64,000 nucleotides of DNA, taken from Poecilobothrus nobilitatus. Its lineage: Eukaryota > Arthropoda > Insecta > Diptera > Dolichopodidae. Below, piece after piece: positions 34,184 to 44,285 of this stretch. Both the position numbers and the translations under genes were made by a program. The stretch spans positions 218,114,448 to 218,178,447 of the forward strand of contig OX352772.1 of assembly GCA_947095535.1 (NCBI GenBank). Direction: 5' to 3'. Within the stretch, counting starts at the first letter, position 1. Each line of letters begins with the position of its first letter. The notes below the pieces were generated by a model. The model was not told the DNA's origin, ran no database searches, and saw only the letters and a program-made list of their open reading frames with translations.

Positions 34184-34496
34184 GCAATTTCCCTATTACA
34201 CCAGATAATACAGTTCCTATTAAAGTTGGTAAAAATCCACCATGTTGAACTAATATTTTTCTTTTGGCTTTTATACTTTTCTTAGCACAGGCTAGAAATT
34301 TTAATTATTTTTTATGTTTTTTCAATTTTGCTGGTGATATTTTATTATTGCCATTTAATATATTGATTGCAATTTCAGCAATAGTTTTTATAATATCATC
34401 ATCACAATATTTAAGAATATTTTTACGAAATTTCTTCTTGTTGCACTTTCCTAGTACATGTAATATATGTTGGTTTTTCTTCAATCGTTTCATATT
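34184..34496 (-). pseudogene. Small basic Polinton gene with hydrophobic tail, one stop
   Basis: ATG at about 34493. QHILHVLGKCNKKKFRKNILKYC and a Lys-rich stretch, then a TAA near 34305, then in the same frame a region with Lys/Arg followed by a Gly-rich hydrophobic end (HGGFLPTLIGTVLSG, to about 34187). Known Polinton homologues have the same order: helical Arg/Lys part then a GGFL.PLL-type membrane-active tail. Overlaps the ATPase end by about 70 bp. Role unknown; a small particle component is likely. Confidence 0.6.
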
Positions 34497-35133
34497 TTTG
34501 ACAGCTGTTATTCAAATCACCCGTATCACATAAACATATACAATATTCTTTGGAAAAAATATTAGTTCTAATACGAAATAAATCGTTAATATCTTGTGTT
34601 AAATCCAACAGAATATAACCATGAGGTTTTGATGTTGACTCATTATATACTCTCAAGAAACTCTTTATATTTTCCGGATATAGTTGTCTAGCAAAAATCT
34701 GTGATTTATCTCGAGAGTTTTTGAAAAGCACTAAATGTTTACAATTTAATGAAATATCTCTTGAGAATTTTCCCTGATGAAAAACGTTTTGAGTTAACAA
34801 TATAATAGATAAATTACGATGGTGCGAACCTTTAGTAAATAGTTCTAATACCTGTTTATTTGCAGAATCTAACATTAAGTCATCTAGAACAATTAAAGTA
34901 GGTTTATTTTCATTACTACTTATTTCTTTTGGGATACTGGTATAAAAGTCTATATCTGGAAAATCTATATTGTTCCGAATAGCAGAAATTTCTGGGTTAC
35001 ACCATTTTATTGTTTCAATTTTAGGATAAATCAATCTTTCAATATTTTCAATTAAATTACACACAAATGTTGTTTTTCCACAACCAGATGGTCCCGCTAT
35101 CATCATTGTAAATGGATGAATAAAATTAATCAT
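34423..35133 (-). CDS. ATP: Genome-packaging ATPase (FtsK/HerA type)
   Basis: Intact 236-codon frame. It would pump DNA into capsids. Walker A GPSGCGKTTF at residues 14-23, Walker B LIVLDD at 80-85, then SIILLTQNVF (sensor-like, about 108-117) and KHLVLFKNSRDKSQI. Typical length and layout of Polinton ATPases (A32-like). One of the few unbroken conserved genes of the element. Its start is 95 bp from the divergent ORF at 35229, so they share a promoter region. The copy in the older element is not in the window. Confidence 0.9.
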   Translation of the reverse strand: MINFIHPFTMMIAGPSGCGKTTFVCNLIENIERLIYPKIETIKWCNPEISAIRNNIDFPDIDFYTSIPKEISSNENKPTLIVLDDLMLDSANKQVLELFTKGSHHRNLSIILLTQNVFHQGKFSRDISLNCKHLVLFKNSRDKSQIFARQLYPENIKSFLRVYNESTSKPHGYILLDLTQDINDLFRIRTNIFSKEYCICLCDTGDLNNSCQKYETIEEKPTYITCTRKVQQEEIS

Positions 35134-35185
35134 TTTTGGTCTGTGTCTAATAAGAAACTGAATTTAAAATATAATTTAGAGATCA

Positions 35186-35193
35186 TATAAAAG
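35186..35193 (+). promoter_or_regulatory. TATA box for the rightward ORF at 35229
   Basis: TATAAAAG lies 36 bp upstream of the ATG at 35229, with an initiator-like ACAGTCATTTT 20-25 bp further on. Confidence 0.6.
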
Positions 35194-35228
35194 CAGCGAA
35201 CATATTCTTAGTACAGTCATTTTAAATT

Positions 35229-35516
35229 ATGGAAGTAGAGGAGTTCTTAAATATTTATTCCTCCGTCTTATTAGATGATCATAAGAAAGTAATATTACAT
35301 CTATATAAACACATTAAAAATTTTTCCGGAGTAAATAAATTCACTTCAATTTATGGTACTCATTTTGCCCTTTGTCCGTGGGCATATGATAATTCTACTT
35401 CTGGACCAGACACATGTGAATGTCATACAATAGAAAATTATAGAATCACTTTGGAAAATTTAATTAAATGGTACGAAAATAATGTCGAGGCTACAAGTTG
35501 TGTCAGAAATTCATAG
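35229..35516 (+). CDS. Small unknown ORF in front of the integrase
   Basis: 95 codons from an ATG 36 bp after a good TATA box. Acidic amino end, then a Cys/His-bearing part (FALCPWAYDN, CECHTIENY). The last 35 bp overlap the integrase frame, so its end (VEATSCVRNS) is the integrase start read out of frame. No family recognised. It could be a separate gene or a remodelled amino-terminal domain of the integrase after a frameshift near 35480. Confidence 0.45.
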   Translation: MEVEEFLNIYSSVLLDDHKKVILHLYKHIKNFSGVNKFTSIYGTHFALCPWAYDNSTSGPDTCECHTIENYRITLENLIKWYENNVEATSCVRNS

Positions 35517-36211
35517 AGGTGCTAGAAGAAAATTTACACGAAGAAAATTTATTCAAAAGGGTTTAAATGATACTTGGCAAATTGATTTGGTTGAAATGAT
35601 TCCATATGCAAAATTTAATAAGGCATATAAATATTTATTAACAGTTATTGATACATTTTCAAAATTTGCGTATGCTGAACCGATTAAAAACAAAGGCGCT
35701 GATAATGTTTTAATCGCAATGAAAAATATTTTTAAGCGTGCTGGTAGAAAACCAAAAAATTTACAATCTGATCAAGGTACGGAATTTTTAAACAAAAAAT
35801 TTCAAAATCTAATGAGGAAAAATAAAATTAACCATTATCATACATATTCAGAAGTAAAAGCATCAATTGTAAACGTTTCAATCGCACTCTGAAAAACATG
35901 ATGTGGAAACAATTCAGTTTACAAGGCACATATAAATGGTTAACTATTCTACCATCGCTAATAGAAAAATATAACTCAACATATCATCATACAATTAAAC
36001 TTCCACCTAAAAAGGTTAAAAGGTAGTTAAGGCTAAAGGCTAAAGGCTAATAAAAGGTAGTTTTTATGAACCTGAACTTACATCTGTCAAATTTCCTAAT
36101 CTTTACCTTGTAGAAAAAATAATAAGAAAAAAAGGAAATCAAGTTTTGGTTAGGTGGCTTGGCTTTGATAAAAGTCATAATTCATGGATAAATAAAAAAG
36201 ATATTATTTAA
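35482..36211 (+). pseudogene. INT: Polinton integrase of the younger element, broken at the catalytic Glu
   Basis: Retroviral-type DDE integrase. The ATG at 35482 is followed by QVVSEIHRG, DTWQIDLVEM (first Asp), VIDTFSKFAYAEP, SDQGTEFLN (second Asp) and HYHTYSEVKASIV. By comparison with the family, a single-base deletion then falls in the codon of the catalytic Glu, at about 35866, and shifts the frame. The next part (NRTLK...MMWKQFSLQG) reads in another frame, and about 200 bp of the central region are missing at an AAGGCT microsatellite (36025-36050). The chromodomain-like end (VRWLGFDKSHNSWINKKDI) runs to about 36211. It cannot make an active enzyme as written. Confidence 0.85.
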
Positions 36212-36489
36212 TGAATAATAATTTATAAACTTTTAGTAAAAAAATGTAATGCTATTATTTAATATTAAAAACAACTTTTTAAAACCAAGTTTTTTATTTT
36301 TTTTTTACTTTTAACTTGAACTTGATCACGTTTTTAATTTCTATATCATAATCACACCTTATATTATTAACAATATATTAACAGCCGTTTAATTCAAAGC
36401 TTTTATTAAAGTAAAAACATATTTACCAAAAGTCATGAACATTCAACAATTTTACATTTTTATTATAGAGATCATAATAATTCTCCAAA
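36212..36489. other. AT-rich spacer before the right terminal repeat
   Basis: No gene and no repeat recognised. Confidence 0.4.
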
Positions 36490-36929
36490 TTAAATCAAGC
36501 TTAAACTTTAATAAACTTTTCATATCTAATTAAGAATATTCCGTTCAATAGCTTAAGCTTATTTTATTTTTTAAACTTTTTTTTCAATTTTCACGGAAAT
36601 ATTAAATCAAGTTTAAACTTTGATAATATTAACTTTGTATTTAAACCAAACCAAACCAAAACTTTAAAAACTTTTCATATTTAATTAAGAACAGTAAGAA
36701 CAATATCTTTAGCTTATTACTGTTTTAATTTGAAATTTAAACATAACTGATATTCTAACCGCTAAGCTTAATTTAAAATACTCAAAAGCATAAAACTTTT
36801 TACTTATCACACTTTTATTGCATACATTTAGGAGAGCTGTTGAATAAAAGCTCCTCCTGGCGCTGAAACGGCATAATAAAAGCTTTAAAAAAGCTCCTCC
36901 TGGCTCTCAAACGGCATATACATACTACT
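36490..36929 (-). repeat. Right terminal inverted repeat of the younger Polinton
   Basis: Complement of 20735-21174, ending GCATATACATACTACT, with CTCCTCCTGG twice (matching the paired CAGGAGGAG words of the left end). The match stops at the ATTAAATC near 36490. Confidence 0.9.
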
Positions 36930-36935
36930 AATATT
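36930..36935. repeat. Right target site duplication AATATT
   Basis: Directly follows CATACTACT; identical to 20729-20734. Confidence 0.9.
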
Positions 36936-37195
36936 CTTTCATAAAAAAGTATAATTAGAATTTATGTAAAAGATCTTTTCTTAACTTTAGAACACTGTTA
37001 AATGCAACAATGTTGTAAAAATGCTAATAGAAAAAATAAAAACAGAAAAATATTTACTAATAAAAATAAATAATTTAGGAATAGGTAAATAAAAAATAAT
37101 ATTCTTTCATAAAAAAGTATAATTAGAATTTATGTAAAAGATTTTTTTTTAACTTTAGAACACTGTTAAATGCAACAATGTTGTAAAAAATGCTA
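36932..37195 (+). repeat. Units 2 and 3 of the flank tandem repeat
   Basis: ATTCTTTCATAAAAAAGTATAA begins a unit at 36932 and again at 37101, each with CAACAATGTTG (37005-37015 and 37173-37183). They match unit 1 at 20556. The junction between units 2 and 3 is the uninterrupted form of the Polinton target site. Confidence 0.85.
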
Positions 37196-37317
37196 ATCAA
37201 TTAGAATTTATTACATTAATAAACAACTTACCTTACAACTTTTGGTTTTTAACTAGTTTTCTTAAGAATTTTGATTTCTAAACAATGATAATACAATTAT
37301 TTATAAGAAAAATTTAG

Positions 37318-37327
37318 TATAAATAAA
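37318..37327 (+). promoter_or_regulatory. TATA box for the gene at 37397
   Basis: TATAAATAAA lies about 70 bp before the ATG at 37397; the same spacing is seen at 2455 for the homologous gene at 2531. Confidence 0.5.
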
Positions 37328-37396
37328 GTGTGATATTTCTTAAGATACATCAATTCACAGAAAGAGCTCAACATAATAATACAACAAGAAAGCAAA

Positions 37397-37944
37397 ATGG
37401 AAAACATAGCAGAGATTTTTGCCTACGCTCAACAAATAGAGTCAACGCAGGAGTTGGCTCCAATTAAAAGAAAAAGAATAAGAAGTTAGCAAGAATCGCA
37501 GACACATCAACAACAACATCAACATCATCATCATCAACAACAACAACAACAACAACCACAACATCAACAACAACAAGAAGAAATCATTCTTCTCCAAGAA
37601 GAAGAACCACCAGCTAAAAAAAGCTTCAAAGAAGCTTTTAATAAGAAAAATATAGAAACTAGAAAGAGTTTCTTACAAACAAAAGATGTGGAGCAAGATG
37701 CTCTATATCATATATTAAATGTAAAGTAAATTAAGACTACTTATGGTCTTAAGTGGGTCTTTGAGACCCGCAATTTAATTATTTTTGTACCTTATTTTTG
37801 TAATATACTGATATTTTTGAGAATTCTGATTTTGTAAAAGAAATAAAAGAAAAAGAACATTTTGTATATAAAGATAAAAATTTAAATTTAAGTATTGTAG
37901 ATATATCTGAGTCTTTTGGTAAAATATATGCAAATTACCAATAA
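37397..37944 (+). pseudogene. Broken homologue of the Gln/His-rich OB-like gene
   Basis: ATG at 37397; basic motif APIKRKRIRS, then an in-frame TAG at 37486. In the same frame a Gln/His tract from CAA/CAT/CAC repeats (37490-37575) follows, then KSFLQTKDVEQDALYHI and LKWVFETRNLIIFVP, matching KTFLKVKDMEPDALYTI and SWVFETENYIIFIP of the gene at 2531. A second stop near 37727 and frameshifts after about 37795 end it. Belongs to the older Polinton by position. It gives the clearest support for the gene family, since the domain is conserved while the linker differs in length and repeat unit. Confidence 0.75.
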
Positions 37945-37951
37945 ATAATGT

Positions 37952-38340
37952 AAATTGGTTTGTAGTTATAAGTTTTTATAATTATTAATAAATAAAAATA
38001 AAATTTAAAAAAGGTATAAATTTCTTTTATTTAGTTGCTTTATATTTTCAGATTCATGTTTATATGTACCTAAATTGATTTTGAAATTGAAATTGACAAA
38101 ATTGATTTATTTAGTATTCTTTTTTTTCGTAAAAACACAGGTATTTCATAAAAGAGCCAAGAAAAATTACATCATACATTAAATTTTTGAACCGGAATAA
38201 AAATCTCTACTTGCTACCTTGTAACATTTTTTTCTGTACAGAAATATATGTATTTCTTTTACTATTTGAAATTTTGACATGATTTATACACCACCTAACT
38301 AAATTTAAAAATCCAATTTTACATTTCTTTATTTATATAC
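37952..38340. other. AT-rich non-coding spacer
   Basis: Poly(A)-signal-like AATAAATAAAAATAAAA after the pseudogene, then AT-rich sequence with TATTTCATAAAAGAGCCAAGAAAAATTACATCATACATTAA at 38149, which resembles decayed end text of the conserved unknown gene (YSRLF.EIP) on the minus strand. Low certainty. Confidence 0.35.
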
Positions 38341-38442
38341 TCTGAAAACTTCAAGTTTGACTGGGTGCTACGGTGTATAACGCAGTTCAATTTTATTGGC
38401 AAATCATTTTCAATTCAATTTTTGGTAAGATATTTAATTAAA

Positions 38443-38625
38443 ATGGCAGCTGATTCAGCAACATTTCTTTTTACTGAAGAAACTGCAATAGTCAGTATAC
38501 TAAATGAGGTCCAAGTTAATGAAATTACACCCACCGTAGATGAGGAGGAATTAATGGAAACTGAAGAATTCATACCACCGTTTCAAGTCTTAGATGAAGA
38601 TATAGTGGACAAATTTGGGAAATAA
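38443..38625 (+). CDS. Small acidic ORF of the older Polinton
   Basis: 60 codons from ATG (AAAATGGCA context) to TAA. Strongly acidic: ATFLFTEETAIVSIL, TVDEEELMETEEF, FQVLDEDIVDKFG. A TATA-like TATATACT lies about 105 bp upstream (38335). Codon use looks protein-like and the Asp/Glu clustering is not what random AT-rich DNA gives. No family recognised. No counterpart is obvious in the younger element, where the equivalent place holds the gene at 28712. Could be the start of a longer gene frameshifted after 38625 (text resembling QEGDPDYFAELC follows in another frame). Confidence 0.45.
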   Translation: MAADSATFLFTEETAIVSILNEVQVNEITPTVDEEELMETEEFIPPFQVLDEDIVDKFGK

Positions 38626-38759
38626 ATAACCAAGAAGGAGATCCTGACTATTTTGCAGAACTTTGTAGAAATAATATATAAGAATATTTGTGTAAATGTA
38701 TCTACTATATATAAGTAATTCATAATAAAAAACAAATTAAATAAAATTTAAAAATTTTT

Positions 38760-39302
38760 TCATTTATTGTTGTTTTTGTTTAAAACATTAGAAATTTTAT
38801 TTTCTAGTAGTACAGGTATTTCAAAAAACAATCTAGAATAATTGCATTGAACGCTACAACGTTGTGTTGGAATATATATTTCTTCGTGCAATTTCACGAC
38901 ATGTTTTTCTTGACACGTTTTTATATATTTAATAACATATTCTCCTACATGTGATTCAGCATTTTTATTGTGTATCATTACAGCTTGAAGAAAATCAATT
39001 AAGTTGTAAAATGTGTCGGCTTCCTCTTTGTTAATGCTAAGACATCGGCCAATAACCATTATTAACCCATATTGTAAACATAATTTTGTATTCTTTATTG
39101 ATTGTTTTTTATAAAATTGCTGGTAAAATTTACACCAATCACGATATTTTAAAATAGCTGACTTTTTTCCAATACGATGAAAAATGCAAGTAGCTACAAG
39201 AGATTCTGTATCAAAACCAACAAGAATTTTTAATGACTGATTTTTGTTGAGAAAATATGTATAATTCAAAATCAAATTTGTGTTCGAACCTTAGTCTTCC
39301 AT
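38760..39302 (-). pseudogene. Conserved unknown Polinton gene, older copy
   Basis: Homologue of 29260-29919: LNYTYFLNKNQSLKIL, FHRIGKK, LIDFLQAVMIHNKNAESHVG, YVIKYIKTCQ, YIPTQRCSVQCNYSRLFFEIP. An open frame of 171 codons starts at 39275, but the same frame extends upstream to an ATG at 39302 through one TAA. Shorter than the younger copy at the amino end. Function unknown. It should follow the protease gene, which an I-like retrotransposon now separates from it. Confidence 0.7.
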
Positions 39303-39690
39303 TACTACGTTTTAACTAAAGCTTTTTAATATTAATTATATTGCTTAGGTACACCAGATTGTGAAAAATTTAAATTTCCAAATAAGTTGTAAAACATAAT
39401 AATAATCATCAGTCTGCTGATACCTCTCAAAGAGAGAAGTTCATGTCAAGCAATAAATATAATATTCTAAGTAAAATATTTTTTCTAATAAATTATCAAA
39501 AAACGGTATCTTTCTCTTTGTGATTTTGAACTAAACACGATTTATTAAAAACAAATTTTAATATACATATATCCAGAAATAACTTCATTTAAATTAAATT
39601 TTAAGAAACTATTACATTAAATAAATTTTTATTCTTTTTTGTTTTTTGTGTGATAAATAATATAATTGAACAAAACCTAATTTAAATAAA

Positions 39691-40693
39691 ATGGGGGAGA
39701 ATGGAACTCCCGACCTTTTGGGTCTAAATCCAAATGCGTTAATTTTTGATAAAACAAAAAAATTAAAAAATGATGTACCAGGTCCGAAATTTTTATTAAT
39801 AGAAAGAACTGAAGCTAATTTAAGTATGGAGAAAATATCGCCTTTTCTACTAAAAGCAGTAATATCATCGGTAGCAGGTGATATTAAGAAATGTATCAAA
39901 TTGAGAAATGGAAAAATTCTTCTTGAAACAAAAACTGTAAACCAAGCACAAAATTTAATACAACTAAAAAATCTAGATGCCACTACAAAAATTAATATTT
40001 ATGAACATGAAACGCTTAATCAAAAAAAAGAAGTAGCATTTTGTCCAGATTTAAAGTATCTTGAAAAGCAACATATCTTGGATAATCTAAAAAATTAATT
40101 TGTAACAGATTATAGAAGAATAAAGCGAAAAAAATAAAGAAACAAATGAAATGGAAGAAGGTGACCTCTATATTTTTACTTTTACAACATCAGAACTTCC
40201 AGAATACATAGAAATTGGATATCAGATAATGAGAATACGTCTGTACATTCCTGCTCCTAAGATGTTACAATTGTTTACGTTTTGGACATATAACCAATAA
40301 TTGTAAACTGGAAAAAAACTGTTCAAATTGTGGAAATAAAATTCATAATACTGAAAAAAATGAAATATGTAAATGTATCAACTGTCTTCAATCTCATCAT
40401 GCATTTTCAAAAACCTATCCTATATTTCTAAAAGAAACGGAAATACAAAAAATCAAAACGTTAGAAAAAACAGATATACGTGAAGCAAATCGTAGATATA
40501 GACAGAGAAACCCTCTTTCTGTTAGAGAAAGAACTTATTCTAGTATTATTTTCAATAATAACAATTCAAAACAATGCACATGTAAATGTAACTGTAACTG
40601 TAACTGTAACTGTAACACTGAGACAAGAGTAATTTTAAAAGATAATGAAATGGAAATAGACGCTGATCATACAAATGAAACATTAATAAACTG
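39691..40693 (+). pseudogene. I-like ORF1 (gag-like, CCHC zinc knuckles)
   Basis: ATG at 39691; 135 codons with PKFLLIERTEANLSMEKISP, LRNGKILLETKTVNQAQNLI and NIYEHETLNQKKEVAF, the usual gag order of I/Jockey-group elements, then a stop at 40098. Past a frameshifted stretch (40100-40300) come Cys/His knuckles (NCSNCGNKIHNTEKN, CINCLQSHHAFSK at about 40320-40420) and EIQKIKTLEKTDIREANRRY. A Cys-Asn repeat, CKCNCNCNCNCN, encoded by a TGTAAC hexamer run, is at 40580-40615. Binds the element RNA in the family. Confidence 0.75.
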
Positions 40694-40721
40694 ACATTGA
40701 AAAAACTGAAGCAGATAATAT

Positions 40722-43700
40722 TTTTTTAAATCAATATTAATAGTTTTTCTGAATCAGAAATATCTAATATAGATTATGAAGAGTTTAAATTATTAGAAAG
40801 TAAATACAATTCTTTTGTCTTCTGTTTCCAAGAAACTAGATTTAAATTTAATACTATTCCTAAATTTAAGAACTACAATACTTTTTATAAAAATGTTTTA
40901 TCTGATACTTTGGCACACGGCGGAGTTGCTATTCTTGTAAATGATAAATATATATGTGAAGAAATAAATTTGCAATCCCCTGATATTATATTATCTCGCG
41001 GGAAGAGATAATGTATCCTATGGTGAAATTGAAAACCTAATTAAACAGTTTGACTGTCCTTTCATATTACTAGGGGATTTTAATAGTCATAATCCTTTAT
41101 GGGGTTCTGACAAACTAGATAATAGAGGAAAAATGGTAGAGGCTATAATCAATGCGAACTCTTTGAATTTATTAAATAATGGAAGTCCCACGCATTTCAG
41201 TTTTGCTTATAAAACTTCTAGCTGTATTGACTTAACGTTAGTAACACCCATAATTGAACATTATTTTGATTGGTTTGTAGATGAAGATCTACATAATAGT
41301 GACCATTTCCCTATTATTCTCCCTTTGGTTCATACTTTTTGTAAGGATTCTTCAAGAAAAAAATACAACATTAGAAAAGCAAATTGGAACCTTAATTAAA
41401 AAATACCTCGGATAGGATTTAAAAATATAAATGAACATGAGTTATTTTTAAGGAATTAAATACTTTATGCAGCTGAAAAATCGATACCTCTGACAAAAAT
41501 TACTCAACAAAAAAAAGTTGTACCATGGCGGAATAATGAGATACAAGAGCTTATTAAGCAACGTAAAAAACTTTTTAGGAAATATAAGAGAACTCTGGAT
41601 TTGAACGATTTTAAAAATTTCATAGTTGCGAAATATAAAGCCCGTAAATCTATTAGGTATTATAAAGAAAAATCATGGAAAGAATATGTAAATTCTATAA
41701 CAAGCAATACACCCGCTTCTGAAGTTTTTCTAAAAATACGGAAACTAAATGGAAAACATAAATCAACAAATATTACTTCAATTTTAGTAGGTAATAAAAT
41801 AATAACTAATACAAGACATATTTCGGAAGAGTTTTCAAAAACTTTTTCTAATGCTTCAAGTAACGAAAGATACGACAGTTCCTTCTTGCTATATAAAGCA
41901 CAAATAGAAACAAATCCACTGCTAATTCCTGAAAATAATAATGAAAACTATAATGTACCATTTACTTTGTCTGAATTACAAAACGCTTTAGCAGAGTGTA
42001 CTGGATCATCCCCGGGTCCTGATCTAATTCATTATGAAATGCTCAAAAACATGAACACATCCAACCTAAAATAACTCTTAAATCTTTATAACGAAGTATA
42101 CACAACTGGTACTTTTCCGTTGAGTTGGAAAAATGCCTTACTTATACCAATATTAAAGAAAGGGAAAGATCCGAAAAACACGGACAACTACAGGCCTATA
42201 TCTTTAACTAACTGTCTATGTAAAGTTTTAGAAAGAATTATAAACAAAAGACTTCAATGGTTCCTTGAACAAAATAATAAAATTAATTTGTTTCAATCTG
42301 GATTTCGAAAAAATAGAAGCACAATAGACAACTTACTATTACTTGAATCTGAAATAATGGAAGCTTTTGCAACCAAGCATTTTCTTGTATCTATTTTCTT
42401 TGACATCAAAAGAGCATATGATACTGTATGGAAAAGAAATCTGTTAGACGAACTTATTAAAAATGGGCTAAAAGGAAACTTAGTAAAATTTGTTCAAAAC
42501 TTTCTTTCTAACCGAAAATATGTTACATTAATAGGAAATACTTGTTCAACAGAAAAAGTTTTTGAAAATGGGGTTCCACAAGGATCTGTCCTTAGTGTAA
42601 CACTCTTCTTAGTAACAATAAATAGGATGATTTGGTAATTTTTCTATCATCAAACAGTTTAAAATTCATTCAATCCGAACTACAAATTTGCGTAAATAAT
42701 CTTCACCAATGGACATGCATGAATGGTTTCTCTTTTTCTAAAAATAAAACTGTATGTATGCTTTTTACCAGAAAAACAAAAAAGGTATATTACCCTGATA
42801 TTAAATTAAATGGGTCACCCATCAAATATGTTGAAAAACATACATTTCTTGGCATGATTTTAGATCCTAAACTGAAGTGGACAGAACACATTTAAAAAAT
42901 TAAAGTGAAAGCCAGCAAAAAATTAAACTTACTTAAAATACTCTCAGGTACAGACTACGGTTCAGATCGAAAACTTTTGCTTAGAATACATAGCCTGATT
43001 GTTTTGCCAACTCTTGATTATGGTAGTGTCCTATATAGTTCAGCAAGCAAAACTAGCTTGAAAATGCTTGACCCTGTACATAACATTGGTTTGAGAATAT
43101 GCACCGGTGCTTTCCACACCAGTCCTGTCAATAGGATTATTGTTGATGCCGGACAATACCCTCTGAAGTATAGACGTGAGCAACAAAGCCTAAAATTGCT
43201 TATCAAATTATGTTCTTTTAATAAACATCCCGTAAAATCCAAATTAGAAAACGTAGAACAATTTGAAAAACTGAAAGAAAAATCTAATAGCTACCATCCA
43301 TGTTATGTCCGACTCAAACTTCTAGGAGAAAAATACTCAATTCCTTATAAGTATAATTTTGACTGTAAGAAGTTCCAATCTACGCCACCTTGGCTTTCAA
43401 ACTTAAATATTGATCTCTCTTTATCGAATTGCAGAAAAGAAAGCACATCAGCTGAAAAATTTCAAGCGCTATTCAATGAAAAAAGTAACTCAATTTATTT
43501 AAATTATGATAAAATATATACTGATGGGTCTGTCTATAATGGAGAAACAGGTTGTGCCTTCAAGCACAAGGGTATTGAAAAAATGTATCATATAAACAAT
43601 TTTGCACAGCAGAGCTTTACGCTATCCAAAAAGCAGTAAAATATGCAACAAAAATTAACAAAACAAATTTCTTAGTATGTACCGACTCACTTAGTTCTCT

Positions 43701-44285
43701 TCAGATTATCCAAAAAATGTATTCTAAACACCCTATCAGCAATCAAATCAAACAAATCATTTACGAAAACCGAAAATTGAATTTTGTTTTCATGTGGATT
43801 CCAAGTCACATGAATGTTGGGTTTAATAAAGTGGATTTAATGGCCAAGGAATCTTTAAACTGCCTTATGACAAAAAATTCCGTTTTTTCCACGAAGATCT
43901 TAATGAAGTTTTAAAGCAAAACTTACAAAAAATGTGGAATGACAAATGGGAAAAAGCAACGCTAAATAATAAATTAAGGGATATTAAAGAAACTACTATG
44001 CATTGGAAGTCGATTTTCTCTTTGAACCGAAGAGAATCTGTAGTTTTAACAATAGGGCACACAAAACTTACCCACAGATTCATAATTGGAAAACAAGATC
44101 ACCCTACATGTGCTTGTGGTACTTTATTGACAGTCAAACACTTTTTTGAAAATTGCGTGCTTTGTGCTACTGCTCGGTCAACTTTTAATATACAGGGACT
44201 AAATAAATTATCTTTAGATTCTTTTGAAGAAAGTAAAAACAACTTAAATTTTATTAAGTACATAAAAATTCATGACAAAATATGA
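40722..44285 (+). pseudogene. I-like ORF2: endonuclease, reverse transcriptase, RNase H
   Basis: Endonuclease: CFQETRF (40830), HGGVAILV (40917), LLGDFNSHNPLWGS (41070), NSDHFPI (41297). Reverse transcriptase: GKDPKNTDNYRPISLTN (42163), SIFFDIKRAYDTVW (42392), GVPQGSVLS (42572). A deletion then removes the segment just before the catalytic Asp-Asp, which survives as DDLVIF in another frame (42626). RNase H: IYTDGSVYN (43519) and later CTDSLSSLQIIQ (43680). A Cys/His end, HPTCACGTLLTVKHFFENC, is at 44100. Breaks near 41010, 41395, 42072, 42638, 42895, 43639 and 43914. RNase H places it with I, LOA or related clades. Confidence 0.85.

Larger units (their letters stand above)
20735..36929. mobile_element. 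Younger full-length Polinton/Maverick (16.2 kb)
   Basis: Bounded by 440-bp inverted repeats that begin AGTAGTATGTATATGC and end with the complement, flanked by AATATT duplications. AG...CT termini and 6-bp duplications match Polintons. Contents left to right: subterminal repeats, polymerase lineage 2 (-), intron-bearing small gene (+), unknown gene (+), conserved unknown gene (-), protease (-), small gene (-), major capsid (-), pVI-like (-), penton (-), unknown (-), small basic gene (-), ATPase (-), integrase (+). Several genes carry single breaks, so this copy is probably not autonomous now. Confidence 0.92.
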
